A stretch of DNA of 64,000 bases from Paraferrimonas sp. SM1919 (GCF_010993985.1 NZ_WINH01000019.1:1-64000); one strand, 5' to 3'; shown: positions 25,129 to 34,752, numbered from the stretch's first letter. The notes: a model not told the origin generated them from the letters alone. Translations and numbers: made by a program.

Positions 25129-26295
25129 ATGTCTAAAAATGTATGGCTATTGATGTTGAGCCAGGGAATGATCAGCGCTGGAGCACCGATCATGATGTTG
25201 TTTGGTGCTTTAGCAGGCTCTGAAATGGCACCCAATAGTATGTTTGCCACTTTACCGGTCGCACTCATGGTGATTGGTTTGTTTATTTCCGTTATGCCAG
25301 CCACTAAATTAATGGCGCGCTTTGGCCGTAAGCCTATTTTTATTTTGGCTATTTTATTAACCAGTAGCAGTGGTTTATTAGGATCGTTTGCCGTCTCTAT
25401 AGGCCACTTCGAATTGTTGTGTTTAGCTAGTATCTTATTGGGTATGAGTGGTGCCATTAATGCCCAATACCGCTTTGCCGCTATGGAATCGGTTGCCCCT
25501 GAACTTGCCGCCAGTGCCGCCTCTAAAATATTGCTCGGTGGTCTGATTGCGGCCATCGTTGGCCCAGACTTGGCCTTGTATATGAATGGCTTATTCGAGG
25601 TGAACTATGTGGGAGCCTTCCTCGCCATGAGTGTGCTAGCCATTACCGGCTTAGTGTTTATCTCAGGCTATCAGCCTGTCGAAGTTAAAGACAATCAGCA
25701 AGTCCAAACTCTAAATATTCGTAAAAGACGTGAAGTGCTGGCCAATCCATTGATTTGGGTCGCTATATTAGGGGCAGCCGTTGCCTTTGCCATGATGAGC
25801 TTTATTATGACGGCCACGCCTTTGCACATGCACCACCACGAGCATTATTCACTCGCCGATACCAAATGGGTCATTCAAAGCCATATTATGGCGATGTATT
25901 TGCCTTCATTAGTCAGTGGTTGGTTATTTGCCAAGTTTGGTATTCGCAACATGATGTTAGCTGGTTTGTTCATATATGCGCTCACCTTAGTCATGGGCTT
26001 TTATTCAGAGGTATTTAGCCATTATTGGCTGACCCTAGTGCTATTGGGTATCGGCTGGAACTTTTTATTTGTGGGGGCGACGGCATTGCTGCCTAAATGC
26101 TATAACGAAGGGGAAGGTTTTAAGGTGCAGGGCATAAACGACACCCTAGTATTCGGCGTACAAGCCAGTGTTACCCTTGGGGCAGGTTGGGTGTTAGCCG
26201 TACTAGGCTGGCAAAGCTTGCTACTTAGCTGTATTCCATTACTTATTATTATGCTAATGGCCTTTGCTGTGGCTAGAAAAAGCAGTTATTCATAA
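25129..26295 (+). CDS. MFS transporter
   Basis: 388 residues with about twelve hydrophobic helices and MFS features: LMARFGRKPIFILAILLTSSSGLLGSF in the loop 2-3 region, LASILLGMSGAINAQYRFAAMESV, and a matching second half. The loop after helix 7 contains TPLHMHHHEHYSLADTKWVIQSHI, an unusual His cluster that could bind a metal. Similar proteins are annotated only as MFS carriers. The Fur-like palindrome 180 bases upstream together with the His cluster hints at a metal-linked role, which is inference. The 3' end overlaps the convergent AlkB gene by ten bases. Confidence 0.85.
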   Translation: MSKNVWLLMLSQGMISAGAPIMMLFGALAGSEMAPNSMFATLPVALMVIGLFISVMPATKLMARFGRKPIFILAILLTSSSGLLGSFAVSIGHFELLCLASILLGMSGAINAQYRFAAMESVAPELAASAASKILLGGLIAAIVGPDLALYMNGLFEVNYVGAFLAMSVLAITGLVFISGYQPVEVKDNQQVQTLNIRKRREVLANPLIWVAILGAAVAFAMMSFIMTATPLHMHHHEHYSLADTKWVIQSHIMAMYLPSLVSGWLFAKFGIRNMMLAGLFIYALTLVMGFYSEVFSHYWLTLVLLGIGWNFLFVGATALLPKCYNEGEGFKVQGINDTLVFGVQASVTLGAGWVLAVLGWQSLLLSCIPLLIIMLMAFAVARKSSYS

Positions 26296-26858
26296 AAGTT
26301 AGGGATTATCTCCCTAAAGGTCAGTGAAAACCTAGGCTCGAGCACTTTTAAACGTTTAGGAAGGGCATGCAAATAATCATTTTGCATGCCCTTTTTCATG
26401 TGTAAAAGAGAGCCAGATTTTAGCTGCAGTGACCATTTTTGCTGTGTTTGCCTGTGCTTGATATGTAAATCGCGGCTGGCTCCAAGTGATAAGATAAAGA
26501 TGTCACTGTTAGGCACGATTTCAGGCTCGTTGTCTCGGTGCCACCCCATATGTTCTGTGCCATTACGGTAATGATTGACTAAACAGGCATTAAGCTGAGT
26601 GCTGAATGTTTCATTGAGTTTTAGACGGATGCCATCAATAGCTTTTGGGAAAGGGGTGGGGTCTAATAGTAGGCCCGAGTACTTATATTGGCAGCCAACA
26701 AGCGCTAACCATGCCTGTTGCCTAGGGATGAGGTGCTGCTTGCCGAATACGGTTACACTCGGTCTTGTCAATTCAAGCTGTTGTAGGGCCTGTAGCAGCA
26801 AATAAGATTGATCATCATTAAGCCAATGTTGGTCTATTTGCCATAAACAGTTTGCCAT
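26286..26858 (-). CDS. AlkB-like 2-oxoglutarate/Fe(II) dioxygenase (ALKBH2/3 type)
   Basis: 190 residues. The double-stranded beta-helix motifs are visible: LVNHYRNGTEHMGWHRDNEPEIV gives the metal-binding His-x-Asp, SDIFILSLGASRDLHIKH follows, HMKKGMQNDYLHALPK supplies the second His, and RFSLTFREI supplies the 2-oxoglutarate-binding Arg. Such enzymes remove alkyl lesions from DNA or RNA bases. It begins at the last base of the upstream outer-membrane protein gene (TAATG), an unusual partner for a repair enzyme. It is more similar in layout to ALKBH2/3 than to E. coli AlkB. Confidence 0.9.
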   Translation of the reverse strand: MANCLWQIDQHWLNDDQSYLLLQALQQLELTRPSVTVFGKQHLIPRQQAWLALVGCQYKYSGLLLDPTPFPKAIDGIRLKLNETFSTQLNACLVNHYRNGTEHMGWHRDNEPEIVPNSDIFILSLGASRDLHIKHRQTQQKWSLQLKSGSLLHMKKGMQNDYLHALPKRLKVLEPRFSLTFREIIPNFYE

Positions 26859-27388
26859 TAAAAGCGATAAACAACAGATAAGCTCAACAGTCTGAGCTGC
26901 TGTTTATTAAGGTCGGGGTAGACTTGATACTCTAATCTGGTAGAGACATCTGCGGTGATGATATAGGCGCCACCAAAGCCCCAAACATCCCCCCACCCCT
27001 TATCGTTGAGGTTAAATTCTGTGCCGTTAGATTGCCACTCATAGTGAATTTGACCTAGCCGGGCAAAGACATGGTGCTCATTAATATTAGGATAATGCAA
27101 CATGGCGGCCATTTCGATACCACCAACCTTATAATTGCCCGCAGCGCCATCATTTAGCAGGGCTTTCGCCAACGAGTTATAGCCGCCTTCAAGACTCAAC
27201 CAGTCTAGCAATTGGTACCCAGCAAAGACCCCATAGGCACCATTCGCATCGAAAATATCATGGGTATTGAGTGGAATTTGTTTTTGTAAGTCAGGTAATC
27301 GACTGTCACCCACTTTTACCCCTAAATAAATATCCTTCGCGACGGCTAATGATGGCAGCAATAAAAGCAATAAAATGACTGTACGCAC
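26858..27388 (-). CDS. Small outer-membrane beta-barrel protein (OmpA/OmpW-like)
   Basis: 176 residues with a signal peptide (cleavage near LAVAKD), alternating amphipathic strands such as DIYLGVKVGDSR, AYGVFAGYQLLDWLSLEGGYNSL, HHVFARLGQIHYEW and STRLEYQVYP, and a C-terminal VVYRF. This fits an eight-strand barrel of the OmpA-like porin type. Function unknown. Its stop codon overlaps the AlkB start by one base, so the two are translationally coupled. Confidence 0.85.
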   Translation of the reverse strand: MRTVILLLLLLPSLAVAKDIYLGVKVGDSRLPDLQKQIPLNTHDIFDANGAYGVFAGYQLLDWLSLEGGYNSLAKALLNDGAAGNYKVGGIEMAAMLHYPNINEHHVFARLGQIHYEWQSNGTEFNLNDKGWGDVWGFGGAYIITADVSTRLEYQVYPDLNKQQLRLLSLSVVYRF

Positions 27389-27458
27389 TGTTTTTTCCTT
27401 TTCTTTGTAATCATTGTAAATATAGAAAAGAATTTTATAAGGTGCTGATAATTTGTAA

Positions 27459-27483
27459 AAAGCCCAAACTTAATTTGGGCTTT
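27459..27483 (-). terminator. Rho-independent terminator of metC
   Basis: AAAGCCCAAA (27459-27468) pairs with TTTGGGCTTT (27474-27483). On the minus strand it lies nine bases past the metC stop and is followed by a U-rich stretch. Confidence 0.9.
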
Positions 27484-27491
27484 CGAGGGGA

Positions 27492-28670
27492 TCAGTCTGC
27501 CAATGCTTGATTAAAGCGTTCAAAACCAGCTGCAAGGTCGGCAATCAAATCTTCTACATCTTCAAGGCCGATATGCAAACGTATGAGGGGACCATCGGCT
27601 TGCCAGTTTTTGATAGAACGAATGGCGTTGACATCATGGGTAGGCATGATCAGTGATTCAAATCCTCCCCAAGAGTAGCCCATTTTAAAATACTTCATAC
27701 CATTGACCATGGCATTGACGGCGGCACGGTTACCACAGTTCAATACGAATGAAAACAAACCATTAGAACCATTAAAATCACGTTTAAAGAATTCATGACC
27801 AGGGTTGCTTGGAAAGGCGGGATGACGAAGATGATCGACCTCTGGGCGTGCTTCAATCCACTTCGCTATCTTTAATGCTGCCTGCTGGTGTTGCTTAAGA
27901 CGAACTGACATAGTACGTAGGCCACGGGCGGCTAGATAAATGTCATCTGGTGAAACACAATAGCCCAGTAAGTAACTTTGTTCGCGTAGAGTCGGCCAAA
28001 GTGCTTCGGTGGTAGACGCGGTACCAAGCATCACATCGGAATGGCCAACCACATACTTGGTGGCGGCTTGCACGCAAACATCAATGCCAAAGCCTGAAGC
28101 ATCAAAATTAACTGCGGTGCCCCAAGTGTTATCGAGCATGGTGATAATATTGTGTTTTTTAGCGACAGCGACAATGCTTGGAATATCTTGCACTTCCATA
28201 GTGATAGAGCCTGGGCTTTCGGTAAAGATCACCTTAGTGTTCTGTTGCACCAACTCTTCAATCCCAGCACCAATTAATGGATCGTAATAGGTGGTGGTTA
28301 CCCCAAGGTTGGCCAGCATCTTGTCACAAAAATCACGGGTGGGTTCATACACAGTATCCACCATAAGTAAGTGGTCACCGGCTTTTAAAAATGACAATAA
28401 GGCACCGGTAATCGCGGCGGTACCACAGGGGTAAACGGCAGTACCCGCGTAGCCTTCAATCTCACTTATGGCTTCTTGAAAAGCAAAGGTGGTGTCTGTG
28501 CCGCGGCGGCCGTAAAACATAACTTTATCGCCACGATTTTGGGTGGCATGTTTTAATTCATCGGTATTGTGAAATACCACAGTTGAGGCGCGGGTAACAC
28601 CTGGGTTTACGGTATTAGGGGCCCACTTTTTTGAGCGTCCTGCGCTAATGATCTGAGTATCTTTTTTCAT
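27492..28670 (-). CDS. metC: Cystathionine beta-lyase
   Basis: 392 residues from the second ATG (28670). Cys/Met-metabolism PLP-enzyme features are clear: NPGVTRASTVVFHNTDEL, YGRRGTDTTFAFQEAISEIEG, YPCGTAAITGALLSFLKAGDHLL, the cofactor-binding MLDNTWGT and the PLP lysine in ATKYVVGHSDVMLG, and YSWGGFESL in the C-terminal half. It cleaves cystathionine to homocysteine, pyruvate and ammonia. An ATG nine codons upstream (28697) is in frame but lies inside the terminal inverted repeat of an inserted MITE, so the native protein probably started at 28670. Neither start has a good ribosome binding site. Confidence 0.93.
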   Translation of the reverse strand: MKKDTQIISAGRSKKWAPNTVNPGVTRASTVVFHNTDELKHATQNRGDKVMFYGRRGTDTTFAFQEAISEIEGYAGTAVYPCGTAAITGALLSFLKAGDHLLMVDTVYEPTRDFCDKMLANLGVTTTYYDPLIGAGIEELVQQNTKVIFTESPGSITMEVQDIPSIVAVAKKHNIITMLDNTWGTAVNFDASGFGIDVCVQAATKYVVGHSDVMLGTASTTEALWPTLREQSYLLGYCVSPDDIYLAARGLRTMSVRLKQHQQAALKIAKWIEARPEVDHLRHPAFPSNPGHEFFKRDFNGSNGLFSFVLNCGNRAAVNAMVNGMKYFKMGYSWGGFESLIMPTHDVNAIRSIKNWQADGPLIRLHIGLEDVEDLIADLAAGFERFNQALAD

Positions 28671-28678
28671 TGTACTTA

Positions 28679-28957
28679 GGGTCTGTTGACCTTTCATGTT
28701 TACTTTATGTGCGAATTAAAGGGCAAGATAGCAAGGCACTCGAATTGAAGCATAGTTATTCTATGTAAAATGAGAGTAACACAGCTAGGCTGACCTTTAA
28801 ACGCATCCTGCGGACAGCGTTTGTTAGCCATTTCAACTGCGTTGGCGCTCATTGGTGTGGAACAACCACACGTCAATCGCGCCGCCTTATTCCTTTTAAA
28901 TAAAGAGCAAAGACTAACAAATTGCTGCAGAAACAAACAGCAAAGGTCAACAGACCC
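28679..28957. mobile_element. MITE-like element, 279 bp, with 16-bp terminal inverted repeats and TA duplication
   Basis: GGGTCTGTTGACCTTT at 28679-28694 is exactly repeated in inverted form at 28942-28957. TA flanks both sides (28677-28678 and 28958-28959), as for Tc1/IS630-type target duplication. The interior has no real gene; short open frames are shadows. It contains an imperfect hairpin built from GGCGC/GCGCC and GTGTGG/CCACAC segments. The element sits eight bases upstream of the native metC start. Confidence 0.9.
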
Positions 28958-28993
28958 TAATTAGTATTTGTTTTAACAAAGAATAACATAACC

Positions 28994-29017
28994 AAAAGGA
29001 GCCGAAAGGCTCCTTTT
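28994..29017 (-). terminator. Rho-independent terminator of asnB
   Basis: AAAAGGAGCC (28994-29003) pairs with GGCTCCTTTT (29008-29017) across a GAAA loop, 20 bases past the asnB stop on the minus strand. Confidence 0.92.
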
Positions 29018-29036
29018 AATAATTAACACTTATGGA

Positions 29037-30701
29037 TTAGTAACTATCGTTATGAACCGCTTTCATTGCTCGTCCAGATGGATCGGCATTATTCATAAAG
29101 CTTTCATCCCAAGCCAATGCCTCAGGTGTAGAACACGCTACAGATTTACCACCTGGAACACATTGCGCGGCAGATTCCTGTGGGAACAGCTCAGTAAAGA
29201 TAGAGCGGTACAGGTAGCCTTCTTTGGTATCCGGCGTATTGTGTGGGAACTTAAAGTGTGCGTTTTCCAACTCTTGGGCAGAAACTAGCTTTTCAGCTTG
29301 TTCTTTTAAGCCATCAATCCAAGAGTAACCTACGCCGTCACTGAATTGTTCTTTTTGACGCCATGCTACTGACTCTGGTAAATCGTCGGCAAAGGCTTCA
29401 CGCAGGGCGTGCTTCTCAATGCGCTCACCAGTGATCATTTTCGCTTCTGGGTTAAAGTTCATGGCGATGTCAATGAACTCTTTATCTAAGAAAGGCACTC
29501 GAGCTTCAATCCCCCAAGCGGCCATGGCTTTATTCGCTCGGGCACAGTCAAACATATGCAGTTTGTCTAGTTTACGCACCGTTTCTTCGTGAAACTCTTT
29601 GGCGTTAGGGGCTTTGTGGAAGTATAAGTAGCCACCAAATAGCTCATCTGAACCTTCACCTGAAAGGACCATCTTAATACCCATGGCTTTAATTTTACGC
29701 GCCATTAGATACATTGGTGTTGAAGCACGAATCGTGGTCACATCATAAGTTTCAAGATGATAAATGACGTCTTTGAGGGCATCCAACCCTTCTTGGAAAG
29801 TAAAATTGATTTCGTGATGAATGGTTCCCAAATGGTCTGCTACTTTTTGTGCCGCAATAAGATCTGGAGCCCCTTTAAGACCGACAGCAAATGAGTGCAG
29901 TTGTGGCCACCAAGCATCAGACTGATCATTGTCTTCAATGCGTTTGTTGGCAAACTGTTTAGTAATGGCTGAAATCACCGATGAATCAAGACCACCAGAT
30001 AGCAACACACCATAAGGCACGTCAGACATTAGCTGGCGTTTTACGGCATCTTGTAGACCCTTACGCAAGTCTTGAACATTTGCAGGGTTGTCTTTGACTT
30101 CATCAAAATTGCGCCATTGACGATGGTAGTACTGCGTTAGCTCACCGATTTGTGAATCTAAGAAGTGACGGGGTTGAAATTCTTCTATGGTGCGGCACAC
30201 AGGGCTAAGGGCTTTCATTTCTGAGGCGACATAAAAGTTTCCTGATTCGTCAAAACCCGTGTATAGCGGGATAATGCCCATATGGTCACGACCAATTAGG
30301 TAGCGGTCATTTTTAATGTCATAGAGTACGAAGGCAAAAATACCATTGATCTTATCTAGAAAATCATTTCCGTATTCTTGGTAAAGAGCCAAAATAACTT
30401 CACAATCGGATTCAGTTTGGTAAGTGTATTTATCACCAAGTTCTGCTTTTAGTTCTTTGTGATTATAAATCTCACCATTGACTGCAAGCACAATCGATTT
30501 ATCTTCGCTGTAAAGAGGTTGGGCACCACTGTTTACACCGACAATTGATAGACGTTCATGGGCAAGGATAGCCTTGTCTGAGGCATAAATACCTGACCAA
30601 TCTGGGCCACGGTGGCGAAGCTTTTTAGACATTTCTAAAGCAACGCTGCGTAGCTTAGATGGATCAGATTTGATATCAAGGATGGAAAATACTGAACACA
30701 T
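29037..30701 (-). CDS. asnB: Asparagine synthetase B, glutamine-hydrolysing
   Basis: 554 residues, the AsnB norm. Cys2 after the initiator Met is the N-terminal nucleophile of the glutaminase domain (MCSVFSILDI), with RHRGPDWSG and LAHERLSIVG following. The synthetase domain has the PPi-loop SGGLDSSVISAI near residues 232-243, and SGEGSDELFGGYLYF. It makes asparagine from aspartate, ATP and glutamine. The single gene has its own terminator; about 190 bases separate it from purN. Confidence 0.97.
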   Translation of the reverse strand: MCSVFSILDIKSDPSKLRSVALEMSKKLRHRGPDWSGIYASDKAILAHERLSIVGVNSGAQPLYSEDKSIVLAVNGEIYNHKELKAELGDKYTYQTESDCEVILALYQEYGNDFLDKINGIFAFVLYDIKNDRYLIGRDHMGIIPLYTGFDESGNFYVASEMKALSPVCRTIEEFQPRHFLDSQIGELTQYYHRQWRNFDEVKDNPANVQDLRKGLQDAVKRQLMSDVPYGVLLSGGLDSSVISAITKQFANKRIEDNDQSDAWWPQLHSFAVGLKGAPDLIAAQKVADHLGTIHHEINFTFQEGLDALKDVIYHLETYDVTTIRASTPMYLMARKIKAMGIKMVLSGEGSDELFGGYLYFHKAPNAKEFHEETVRKLDKLHMFDCARANKAMAAWGIEARVPFLDKEFIDIAMNFNPEAKMITGERIEKHALREAFADDLPESVAWRQKEQFSDGVGYSWIDGLKEQAEKLVSAQELENAHFKFPHNTPDTKEGYLYRSIFTELFPQESAAQCVPGGKSVACSTPEALAWDESFMNNADPSGRAMKAVHNDSY

Positions 30702-30842
30702 ACTGCTAACTCCGGCAAAAATAAAGTTTACTTAACTGTAATGCACTCATAAGTACCATAGTGACAGCCGTTAGCACAGTGAAAAAATCTTAACTTTGTG
30801 TTGCAGTTGTTAACATCTGCTTGTTGAAATGTCGTGGCGCAC

Positions 30843-30870
30843 AAAAAAACCGCATTTAATGCGGTTTTTT
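30843..30870 (-). terminator. Rho-independent terminator of purMN
   Basis: CCGCATT (30850-30856) pairs with AATGCGG (30858-30864), extended by flanking A- and T-runs. It lies just past the purN stop on the minus strand. Confidence 0.9.
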
Positions 30871-30892
30871 GTATGATAATCAAACGCAACGC

Positions 30893-31534
30893 TTATTCGC
30901 TGGCATAACCATTTTCAGGTAAAACTTGGCCATCCAGGATGGCTTTATCAGCTTGCATAATTAAACGACCATCAATAAACCATTGCACGACCATAGGATA
31001 GATGCGATGTTCTTGATCGTGAACACGCTCTTGCAAGGTGGCGATATCGTCATCGGCAAATACTGGCACCTTGCCCTGTAAAATCACTGGACCACCGTCA
31101 ACTTCTGCAGTCACAAAATGCACCGAAGCCCCATGGGTGTCATCGTTATTTTCAATGGCACGGGCATGGGTATTTAACCCTGGGTATTTGGGTAGTAATG
31201 AAGGGTGGATGTTAATCATCTTGCCTTGGTACTTAGCCACGAACTCCGGGGTTAAAATACGCATAAAGCCAGCTAAGATAATTAAATCTGGATTTAACTT
31301 ATCAATTTCAGCGGCTAAGCGTTTGTCGTAATCACTGCGGGTTTCATCGGCAATGGCTGGTAGACTAATGGCATCAATCTCATCAGATTTGGCACGCTCG
31401 AGGCCGTAAGCATCCGCTCGGTTGCTGATCACCCCGACAATACGTCCTGCTACGTCATCATTACAGCTAGAATCTATGATGGCCTGTAGGTTAGAGCCAT
31501 TACCTGAAATTAAAACCACCAGTCGTTTGGTCAT
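30893..31534 (-). CDS. purN: Phosphoribosylglycinamide formyltransferase
   Basis: 213 residues from ATG 31534. Motifs are VVLISGNGSNLQAIID at the N-terminus, AGFMRILTPEFV, NIHPSLLPKYPGLNTHARAIEN with the catalytic His, and GASVHFVTAEVDGGPVILQ with the catalytic Asp. It transfers the formyl group from 10-formyl-THF to GAR in purine synthesis. A longer frame runs to 31588, but that part overlaps purM and the product would have an uncharacteristic basic extension; the 31534 ATG follows the purM stop after one base with GGAG ahead. Confidence 0.96.
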   Translation of the reverse strand: MTKRLVVLISGNGSNLQAIIDSSCNDDVAGRIVGVISNRADAYGLERAKSDEIDAISLPAIADETRSDYDKRLAAEIDKLNPDLIILAGFMRILTPEFVAKYQGKMINIHPSLLPKYPGLNTHARAIENNDDTHGASVHFVTAEVDGGPVILQGKVPVFADDDIATLQERVHDQEHRIYPMVVQWFIDGRLIMQADKAILDGQVLPENGYASE

Positions 31535-31535
31535 G

Positions 31536-32573
31536 TTAGCGGATCTCCACTTGTGCTTCTTCACCTTGGCGCGGTGCAATTTCACCAATTACCCAGGCGT
31601 TTTCTCCGTTAGCGGTCAGGATCTCAACGGCTTTGTCGGCGTTATCTTGATCAACCACTAAAATTAAGCCTACACCACAGTTAAAGGTGCGGTACATTTC
31701 TTCGGTGGCAATATTACCGTTTTCCTGCAACCAGTTAAATACGGTTGGCCACTGCCAGCTGTCTTTTTGGCAAATTGCCTTGGCACTTTGGGGTAATACC
31801 CTAGGAATATTTTCCCAGAAGCCACCGCCGGTAATATGGGAAATGGCATGCACTGGCATTTGCTCGATTAAGTTTAGCGTTGATTTCACATAAATCTTGG
31901 TTGGTTCTAATAAATGTTCAATCAGTGGCTTACCCTCTAGGTCTTGCTGAGGGTCAGCAGCAGAGACTTCTAGTACCTTACGGATCAAAGAATAACCATT
32001 GGAGTGAGGGCCTGATGACCCCAGTGCCACCAAGGCTTGACCAGGGGCCACGTTGCTACCATCAATTACGTTTTCTTTTTCAACTACACCAACACAAAAG
32101 CCTGCAAGATCGTAATCTTCACCTTCATACATACCTGGCATTTCAGCGGTTTCACCACCGATTAGAGCGCAACCGGATTGGCTACAACCTTCACCAATAC
32201 CGCTGACAACATCAGTAGCGACATCAACATCCAATTTACCTGTTGCGTAATAATCTAAGAAAAACAGAGGTTCAGCACCTTGTACAATTAAATCATTAAC
32301 ACACATCGCAACAAGATCGATACCCACTGTATCGTGCTTTTTGTGATCGATAGCAAGGCGCAACTTAGTGCCAACACCATCGGTGCCAGATACCAAGACG
32401 GGATGCTTGTATTTTGTTGGAAGCTCACACAGGGCGCCAAAACCACCAATGTTACCCATAACTTCAGGTCTGTGGGTCTTTTTAACGACCGATTTAATGT
32501 TATCAACTAGTTTGTTACCGGCATCAATATCGACGCCAGCATCTTTATAGCTTAATTGTTGTTTTGCGCTCAC
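31536..32573 (-). CDS. purM: Phosphoribosylformylglycinamidine cyclo-ligase (AIR synthetase)
   Basis: 345 residues, typical PurM. It opens [21 protein letters not shown], followed by [14 protein letters not shown] (ATP site), [43 protein letters not shown] and [17 protein letters not shown]. It closes the imidazole ring in purine synthesis. It is directly coupled to purN downstream and is divergent from upp. Confidence 0.97.
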   Translation of the reverse strand: MSAKQQLSYKDAGVDIDAGNKLVDNIKSVVKKTHRPEVMGNIGGFGALCELPTKYKHPVLVSGTDGVGTKLRLAIDHKKHDTVGIDLVAMCVNDLIVQGAEPLFFLDYYATGKLDVDVATDVVSGIGEGCSQSGCALIGGETAEMPGMYEGEDYDLAGFCVGVVEKENVIDGSNVAPGQALVALGSSGPHSNGYSLIRKVLEVSAADPQQDLEGKPLIEHLLEPTKIYVKSTLNLIEQMPVHAISHITGGGFWENIPRVLPQSAKAICQKDSWQWPTVFNWLQENGNIATEEMYRTFNCGVGLILVVDQDNADKAVEILTANGENAWVIGEIAPRQGEEAQVEIR

Positions 32574-32881
32574 AATAATTCCTTACAAGCTTTGGTCAGC
32601 CTAAATTTTAAGCTGTGGTGTAAATTGCGCAACATTCTAACAGGTTGCATAGCGGGTCTAAAGCAGCAGTTTGCTAACATTAATTTTATTGAAGTAGATG
32701 AAACTTATCATTGCTTTTTTAGGAAATTCGCTATCCCTCAATTTTTGCGGGTTTTGCGAACAGTTAAATACATCATTAAGCAAAACTTTGAAGGAGCTCA
32801 AAGGGATAAAAAATTCACTCTGTTATTCTAAAAAGGTTTACAATTACATTAGTTTAAAAATTGTTCAGCTAAGGAGCGCCC
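32574..32881. other. purM/upp divergent intergenic region
   Basis: 308 bases without a convincing gene; short frames here are not supported. It must hold both promoters. A GCAAC/GTTGC inverted pair (32629-32633 and 32644-32648) and a TTTACA element (near 32837) are seen. I could not find a convincing PurR operator by eye. A clear AAGGAG box precedes upp. Confidence 0.5.
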
Positions 32882-33514
32882 ATGGCCGTTATTGAGTTAT
32901 CTAACCCACTTGTTCAACATAAAGTATCTTTATTGCGCCGTGGCGATATTAGCTGTAAAGAGTTCAGGGAGTTAGTTGCGGAAATTTCTATTTTACTGAC
33001 CTATGAAGCCTGTCGTGATTTACCCCTAGAAAATAGAAAAATTCAAGGTTGGGATGGCGAGATTGAGCAACCCATTTTAGCAGGCAAAAAACCTACGGTG
33101 GTACCGATTTTAAGAGCGGGAGTTGGGATGTTAGAAGGGGTATTACAAATGCTGCCTTCTGCCCGGGTGTCGGTAGTGGGAATGGAAAGAAATGAACAAA
33201 CATTAGAGCCAGTATGGTATTTCCAAAAAATTGTTCAAGAAGTGGATCAACGCCCCGCGATCGTGATTGACCCTATGTTGGCAACCGGTGGTTCTATGAT
33301 AGAAACCATCAACCTACTCAAGAGTAAGGGATGTAAGCAAATTAAGGCGCTGGTGTTGGTAGCCGCTCCTGAAGGAATAAAAGCAATGCAAAATGCTCAC
33401 CCTGATGTCGTTATTTATGCGGGTAAGGTAGATTCACACTTAAATGAAAATGGCTATATTATCCCTGGCTTGGGAGATGCAGGGGATAAGATTTTTGGCA
33501 CGATCATGAAATAA
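32882..33514 (+). CDS. upp: Uracil phosphoribosyltransferase
   Basis: 210 residues. It starts with [28 protein letters not shown] and carries [23 protein letters not shown], the PRPP-binding loop [16 protein letters not shown] near residues 128-143, and the C-terminal uracil-binding block [17 protein letters not shown]. It salvages uracil to UMP. No uraA permease follows; a terminator lies 26 bases downstream. Confidence 0.97.
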   Translation: MAVIELSNPLVQHKVSLLRRGDISCKEFRELVAEISILLTYEACRDLPLENRKIQGWDGEIEQPILAGKKPTVVPILRAGVGMLEGVLQMLPSARVSVVGMERNEQTLEPVWYFQKIVQEVDQRPAIVIDPMLATGGSMIETINLLKSKGCKQIKALVLVAAPEGIKAMQNAHPDVVIYAGKVDSHLNENGYIIPGLGDAGDKIFGTIMK

Positions 33515-33540
33515 GTCGGCTAAAAAATAAGCGCTTGTTA

Positions 33541-33569
33541 AGCTCCTATCTGAATAGGAGCTTTTTTTT
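33541..33569 (+). terminator. Rho-independent terminator of upp
   Basis: AGCTCCTA (33541-33548) pairs with TAGGAGCT (33555-33562), followed by seven further T residues. Confidence 0.93.
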
Positions 33570-33639
33570 GTTTGATAATAAACTGTGAGTTTAAAAAGTT
33601 ATGTTACACTCTTGAAAAAACAAACAGAAATTGTGAATT

Positions 33640-34674
33640 ATGGTCAGATTTTTTACGGCTTTATTATTTCTAATGAGCTGCAACCTTTTCGCGGTTGAAG
33701 TCCAAAGGCTCAACCAAACTCAAATAGATGTCCCCGATCGTTCTCGTGCAGAATTAAATAAAGCAATCGAGCTCGGTATGCAGAACATTATTTTAAAAAT
33801 TTCTACCGAGGAGTCCCTTGCGCACCCGTTGGTTCAAGCCAGAGTTAAAGTTGCAAATCAGTTTTTAAGAAAGTATTCCTACGAACAAGGTTCGGGATTA
33901 ATACTTGAGCTTGAATATGATTTAGATGCGATTGAAAAAGTTTTAAGAACCGCGCAACTGCCAGTTTGGGGCAAGCAAAGACCAATGACCTTAGTTTGGT
34001 TAAATGACCAAACGACTGATTCGATTATCTCAGAATCCAACTTAACTCAGTCAGAATTACCATTGGCAAGCATTGCCGATAAATTGGGATTACCTGGCAT
34101 TTTACCGACCATGGATCTAGATGATTTGTCACAGGTTAATGCAAATGATATCAAAGGTTGGTTTATCGCTAATATAGCGACTGCATCAAAGCGTTATCCT
34201 ACGGATTTTTTTGTGGTTGCTAATTTGAGTCGTCGAGCAGGATTTTTTGAATTGGAGATGCAGTTGTTTAACAGTACAGTGCAAGAGGCCAGCTTTTATC
34301 AACCAATATTCAGTCGCAAATCCCAACTCGATGATAAAAATCAGTCGGCTAGCAAATTAGTGAATTGGCTGAAAGATTTTTATATCAACCGTTATGCTCG
34401 AGTGAGTACAGATGGGCAACAATCGCTGTTATTAACACTGAATAATATTGATGGTATTGAAGCATTAACTGCCGCAGAAAAGCACATAAGTTCAATGAGT
34501 CAAGTTAAGGCCATTCAAATTAATCAAGTCAATCACCATGGCGTTGAACTTATGGTTGAACTGTATACCACAGAAGCGGACTTTTTGAATGCCCTCAAGC
34601 TAGATCCTAAAATAGAGTCACTGTTACAAGAGCAACAGCAAACCTATGAACATCAGTATATTTGGCGCAATTAA
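33640..34674 (+). CDS. DUF2066 domain-containing exported protein
   Basis: 344 residues with a signal peptide (MVRFFTALLFLMSCNLFAVEV). The N-terminal part (VDVPDRSRAELNKAIELGMQNIILKISTE-type sequence, then VANQFLRKYSYEQG and LELEYDLDAIEKVLRTAQLPVWGKQRP) and the position just upstream of hda match the DUF2066 family of Shewanella and Vibrio. Its function is unknown; it is presumably periplasmic. Hda follows after 78 bases, a conserved pairing in this order as far as I know. Confidence 0.85.
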   Translation: MVRFFTALLFLMSCNLFAVEVQRLNQTQIDVPDRSRAELNKAIELGMQNIILKISTEESLAHPLVQARVKVANQFLRKYSYEQGSGLILELEYDLDAIEKVLRTAQLPVWGKQRPMTLVWLNDQTTDSIISESNLTQSELPLASIADKLGLPGILPTMDLDDLSQVNANDIKGWFIANIATASKRYPTDFFVVANLSRRAGFFELEMQLFNSTVQEASFYQPIFSRKSQLDDKNQSASKLVNWLKDFYINRYARVSTDGQQSLLLTLNNIDGIEALTAAEKHISSMSQVKAIQINQVNHHGVELMVELYTTEADFLNALKLDPKIESLLQEQQQTYEHQYIWRN

Positions 34675-34752
34675 TAGTACGAATGGGGAGTTGATTTGTT
34701 TAAAGCTCGCTGAGTTTGTATAATCACTCCTTAATTTATAGAGACTTTACTG

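Noticed and set aside
28700..28936. 78-residue minus-strand frame inside the MITE
   Set aside because: No start signals or domain, and it is wholly internal to a non-coding element with terminal inverted repeats.
32574..32881. PurR-type operator or small gene (frames at 32556-32895) between purM and upp
   Set aside because: No good match to the PurR consensus, and the short frames lack ribosome binding sites and run across the upp promoter.
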